Below are positions 13,340 through 14,997 of a DNA stretch of 14,997 bases, piece by piece. The notes below the pieces were generated by a model. It was not told where the DNA came from. It did no database searches and was given only the letters and a program-made list of their open reading frames with translations. A program made the translations under genes and the position numbers. Source of the DNA: an uncultured Clostridia bacterium (GTDB lineage: Bacteria > Bacillota > Clostridia > Christensenellales > Aristaeellaceae). Each line of letters starts with the position of its first letter. Position 1 is the first letter of the stretch. Location: positions 1-14,997 of the forward strand of contig CAKTUU010000045.1 of assembly GCA_934621505.1 (NCBI GenBank), given 5' to 3'.

Positions 13340-14845
13340 TCATTTGTTCTGGCGCTTTTCACCCTCGCCGTTGGGGTAGTAGGGCTGAGGTATGTCCGCC
13401 AGCCGGGCCCGTTCATCGGCGGACAGCAATCGCCGGTCTAACAGGCTGATAAACAGCAGCCTTCTTGCGGGCATGGGATGGATGGCAAACAACTGAGGCA
13501 TTTGGGCATACAGCCTTTCCCACAGCGCATTTTCGGTCAGGGGCCGCTTCATTTCGCTGTCCAACTGGGTCAGCTCCATGGTTTGCTTTTCCAGCAGCCC
13601 AAGCAAGGCCACGGGAGCCACAAAAAAGCTGGCGTCCAGCGTGCCGTCTACCACCGCCATATGAATCCGCCCATCCATTACCGGGCGAAAGTCAGGCTCT
13701 GCATCCGCGCAGATCGGATGGCACAGCGTGTCCATATCCATCCAGGCGGCATGGGTAAACTCGGCCTGACGTTGAGCCGCCCGGCGCACCAGCAGGGGTT
13801 TGGAGCGCTGAAAGCGTTCCCTTGGCTTTATCGCCATAGGCAGCGCGTTTTTCACCATCTGGTCCGGGTAGCTTTGGGTATTGGGCAGCGCGGCACGCAG
13901 CGCTCTTTCCTGGCTGCCGCCGGTATACAGCAGCAGGGATAAGCTTTGCATATCGCGCAGAAATCCAAAGCGAAGGATGTAGCTGGCCGCAGGCAGCGTC
14001 CTTTCCGGCAGATCAATGAACCCGCTTACCAGCAGCGGCAAACGCTTTTCCCGCTCTGAAAAGCCCAGCCGCCGAATGCGCTGATGCAACTGCATTCCCT
14101 GAGGCAGCCGCTGTGGATAGGTATTGGCCACGCCAAACAGCCCCATAGAGGCTTTGACCCTGCCAACCTCATGTCCCAAACCTGTCAGCTGGGCAAAACG
14201 GGCGGGAGTTGTACCCGGCAAAGGGCTGGAGGGCAGGTTCAGCCGGTGCTGCGGCCGCCGTCCAACCGGCCATGCGTAGGCCTCGGCCGCTACATATACG
14301 ATATAGCCACCCGCAAACGCCGCCAATGACAAACAATCCGCTTTTTCCTGCAAAAAATCCAAAGGGCCAAAGACAAAAGCCGGATCCGCCACCAATGTAC
14401 GCACAGGACCGGCGGCGCATACCAGCGGCATTCCCTTGCTGATGACGGCCTCATCCGTCAACGCGGGCAGCCTGACCTGTCCATAAGCGGCGTTTACCGG
14501 TGGCTCCATGCTTCCCGTCAGCAGCGTGCGGTCCTGTCCCAGACGCTGCCAGGCCGTATACAACAGCCGGTCCCATTCCGGCGCGAAATCATACTGCCCA
14601 TCCAGCAACAAAAAATGGCCTCTTTCTGTCGCCAGTCCATCCAACGATCCTTCGTACAAAGTCACGCTGTCCCGGGGAATTTCGTCAGCTAAAAAAGCCC
14701 AAAAGCTATCACCGCATTCCTTGGGCACGGCAAAGCACAGCAGCTGTTCCTGCGCCGCCTTCGCCTGCGCCTGACGGACCGTGCAGGCTGCCGCGTACCC
14801 ATCGCAGTCGGCGGATAAAATGACCAGAATTTGCGAACGCAGCAT
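13340..14845 (-). CDS. Conserved-looking 501-aa protein, possibly a distant glycosyltransferase
   Basis: No signal peptide and no membrane helix, so likely cytosolic. ATG 14845 has GGGAGGG six bases upstream and a near-consensus promoter at 14875-14903. The N-terminal third looks like an alpha/beta fold: a hydrophobic strand (ILVILSADCDGYAAAC), FAVPKECGDSFWAF, then HFLLLDGQYDFAPEWDRLLY at about 77-96. A FVFGPLDFLQE segment (157-167) and an AFAGGYIVYVAAEAYAWPVG segment follow. This order recalls GlcNAc-type glycosyltransferases (PF11397-like), where a DxH/DxD stretch is followed by WD and a later FAPxxF block. The canonical metal motif is missing here (LLDGQYD), so the idea is weak. The C-terminal half (250-501) is unrecognised, rich in Arg and Leu. 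Single-gene transcription unit. Confidence 0.8.
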   Translation of the reverse strand: MLRSQILVILSADCDGYAAACTVRQAQAKAAQEQLLCFAVPKECGDSFWAFLADEIPRDSVTLYEGSLDGLATERGHFLLLDGQYDFAPEWDRLLYTAWQRLGQDRTLLTGSMEPPVNAAYGQVRLPALTDEAVISKGMPLVCAAGPVRTLVADPAFVFGPLDFLQEKADCLSLAAFAGGYIVYVAAEAYAWPVGRRPQHRLNLPSSPLPGTTPARFAQLTGLGHEVGRVKASMGLFGVANTYPQRLPQGMQLHQRIRRLGFSEREKRLPLLVSGFIDLPERTLPAASYILRFGFLRDMQSLSLLLYTGGSQERALRAALPNTQSYPDQMVKNALPMAIKPRERFQRSKPLLVRRAAQRQAEFTHAAWMDMDTLCHPICADAEPDFRPVMDGRIHMAVVDGTLDASFFVAPVALLGLLEKQTMELTQLDSEMKRPLTENALWERLYAQMPQLFAIHPMPARRLLFISLLDRRLLSADERARLADIPQPYYPNGEGEKRQNK

Positions 14846-14874
14846 CCTGCACCCTCCCTGTAAAAGTTGTTTTC

Positions 14875-14903
14875 ATTATAGGAGAGGTTTCACGGCCCGT
14901 CAA
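14875..14903 (-). promoter_or_regulatory. Near-consensus sigma-A promoter of the 501-aa gene
   Basis: TTGACG (14898-14903), exactly 17 nt, and perfect TATAAT (14875-14880) on the minus strand, 29 bases before the ATG. This is the strongest sigma-A-type promoter in the window and implies good constitutive expression. Confidence 0.85.
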
Positions 14904-14927
14904 CCGGCTTTTTTTCAAACTGTAGGT

Positions 14928-14947
14928 TTGTCAAACATATTGGACAA
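14928..14947. promoter_or_regulatory. 20-bp pseudo-palindrome, possible operator
   Basis: TTGTC (14928-14932) and GACAA (14943-14947) are exact inverted arms. Over all 20 bases, 16 positions agree with the reverse complement. It lies 35 bases before the start codon at 14983 and about 25 bases behind the divergent promoter, so it may bind a dimeric regulator. It matches no operator I can name. Confidence 0.35.
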
Positions 14948-14982
14948 TGAACTCAATGGGCGAAAGCCAATGGAGGGGCCTC

Positions 14983-14997
14983 ATGGGTAAGTTGTTG
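14983..14997 (+). CDS. Start of a further gene (first five codons only)
   Basis: ATG 14983 follows GGAGGGG (14972-14978) at four bases and reads MGKLL up to the window edge. The RBS and the position after a divergent promoter region make a real start plausible. Nothing can be said about the product. Confidence 0.5.

Noticed and set aside
1..14997. CRISPR array, tRNA or rRNA genes, prophage or defence cluster
   Set aside because: No regularly spaced direct repeats, no tRNA-like cloverleaf arms and no phage or nuclease-type gene groups were seen. The only mobile DNA is the partial IS at the left edge.

Overview
The window reads as chromosomal DNA of an endospore-forming member of the Clostridia, probably an uncultured or gut-type lineage. 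The evidence is a GC-rich genome (my impression, not computed) with strong AAGGAGG-type ribosome binding sites and frequent GTG/TTG starts. It also carries spoIIR behind a sigma-F-like promoter, a SpoIID/LytB-domain protein, and a 23-cysteine protein behind a perfect sigma-K-type promoter. No species is assigned.

Layout. Positions 1-550 hold the 5' part of an IS1182-type transposase reading out of the left edge, plus inverted repeats at the likely element end. Next (620-1290) a frameshifted XRE repressor gene diverges from a 75-residue protein. spoIIR (1297-1899, minus) diverges from a membrane Zn-peptidase gene of the YugP type (2013-2699, plus). Downstream on the plus strand are a terminator-like hairpin containing a possible 42-codon ORF, a secreted TraB/GumN-family protein (2844-3746) and the cysteine-rich putative spore-layer protein (3842-4636), closed by a strong terminator. 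A SpoIID/LytB-SH3 protein (4680-6470, minus) diverges from feoA-feoB (6668-8934), a ferrous-iron uptake pair whose FeoB has an unusual eight-cysteine segment. Convergent to it are a YitT-family membrane protein (9076-9948) and an XRE/S24-like regulator (10020-10742), each with its own promoter.

The right part is a plus-strand group: a YegS/BmrU-type lipid kinase (10902-11765), a secreted protein with a plausible Cys-His-Asp hydrolase core (11839-12828) and an acidic-tailed coiled-coil protein (12857-13258), ended by a terminator. A 501-residue protein, perhaps a distant glycosyltransferase, runs on the minus strand (13340-14845) from a near-consensus promoter. The first five codons of another plus-strand gene lie at the right edge behind a pseudo-palindrome.

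Themes. The window combines sporulation and envelope genes with housekeeping transport. The best leads are the cysteine-rich protein with its sigma-K promoter, the cysteine-dense FeoB variant, the SpoIID enzyme with a low-complexity insertion inside its catalytic domain, and two proteins (11839-12828 and 13340-14845) that I cannot place in a named family. I found no CRISPR array, no RNA gene and no clear prophage or defence island. All family assignments come from reading motifs, not from database searches.
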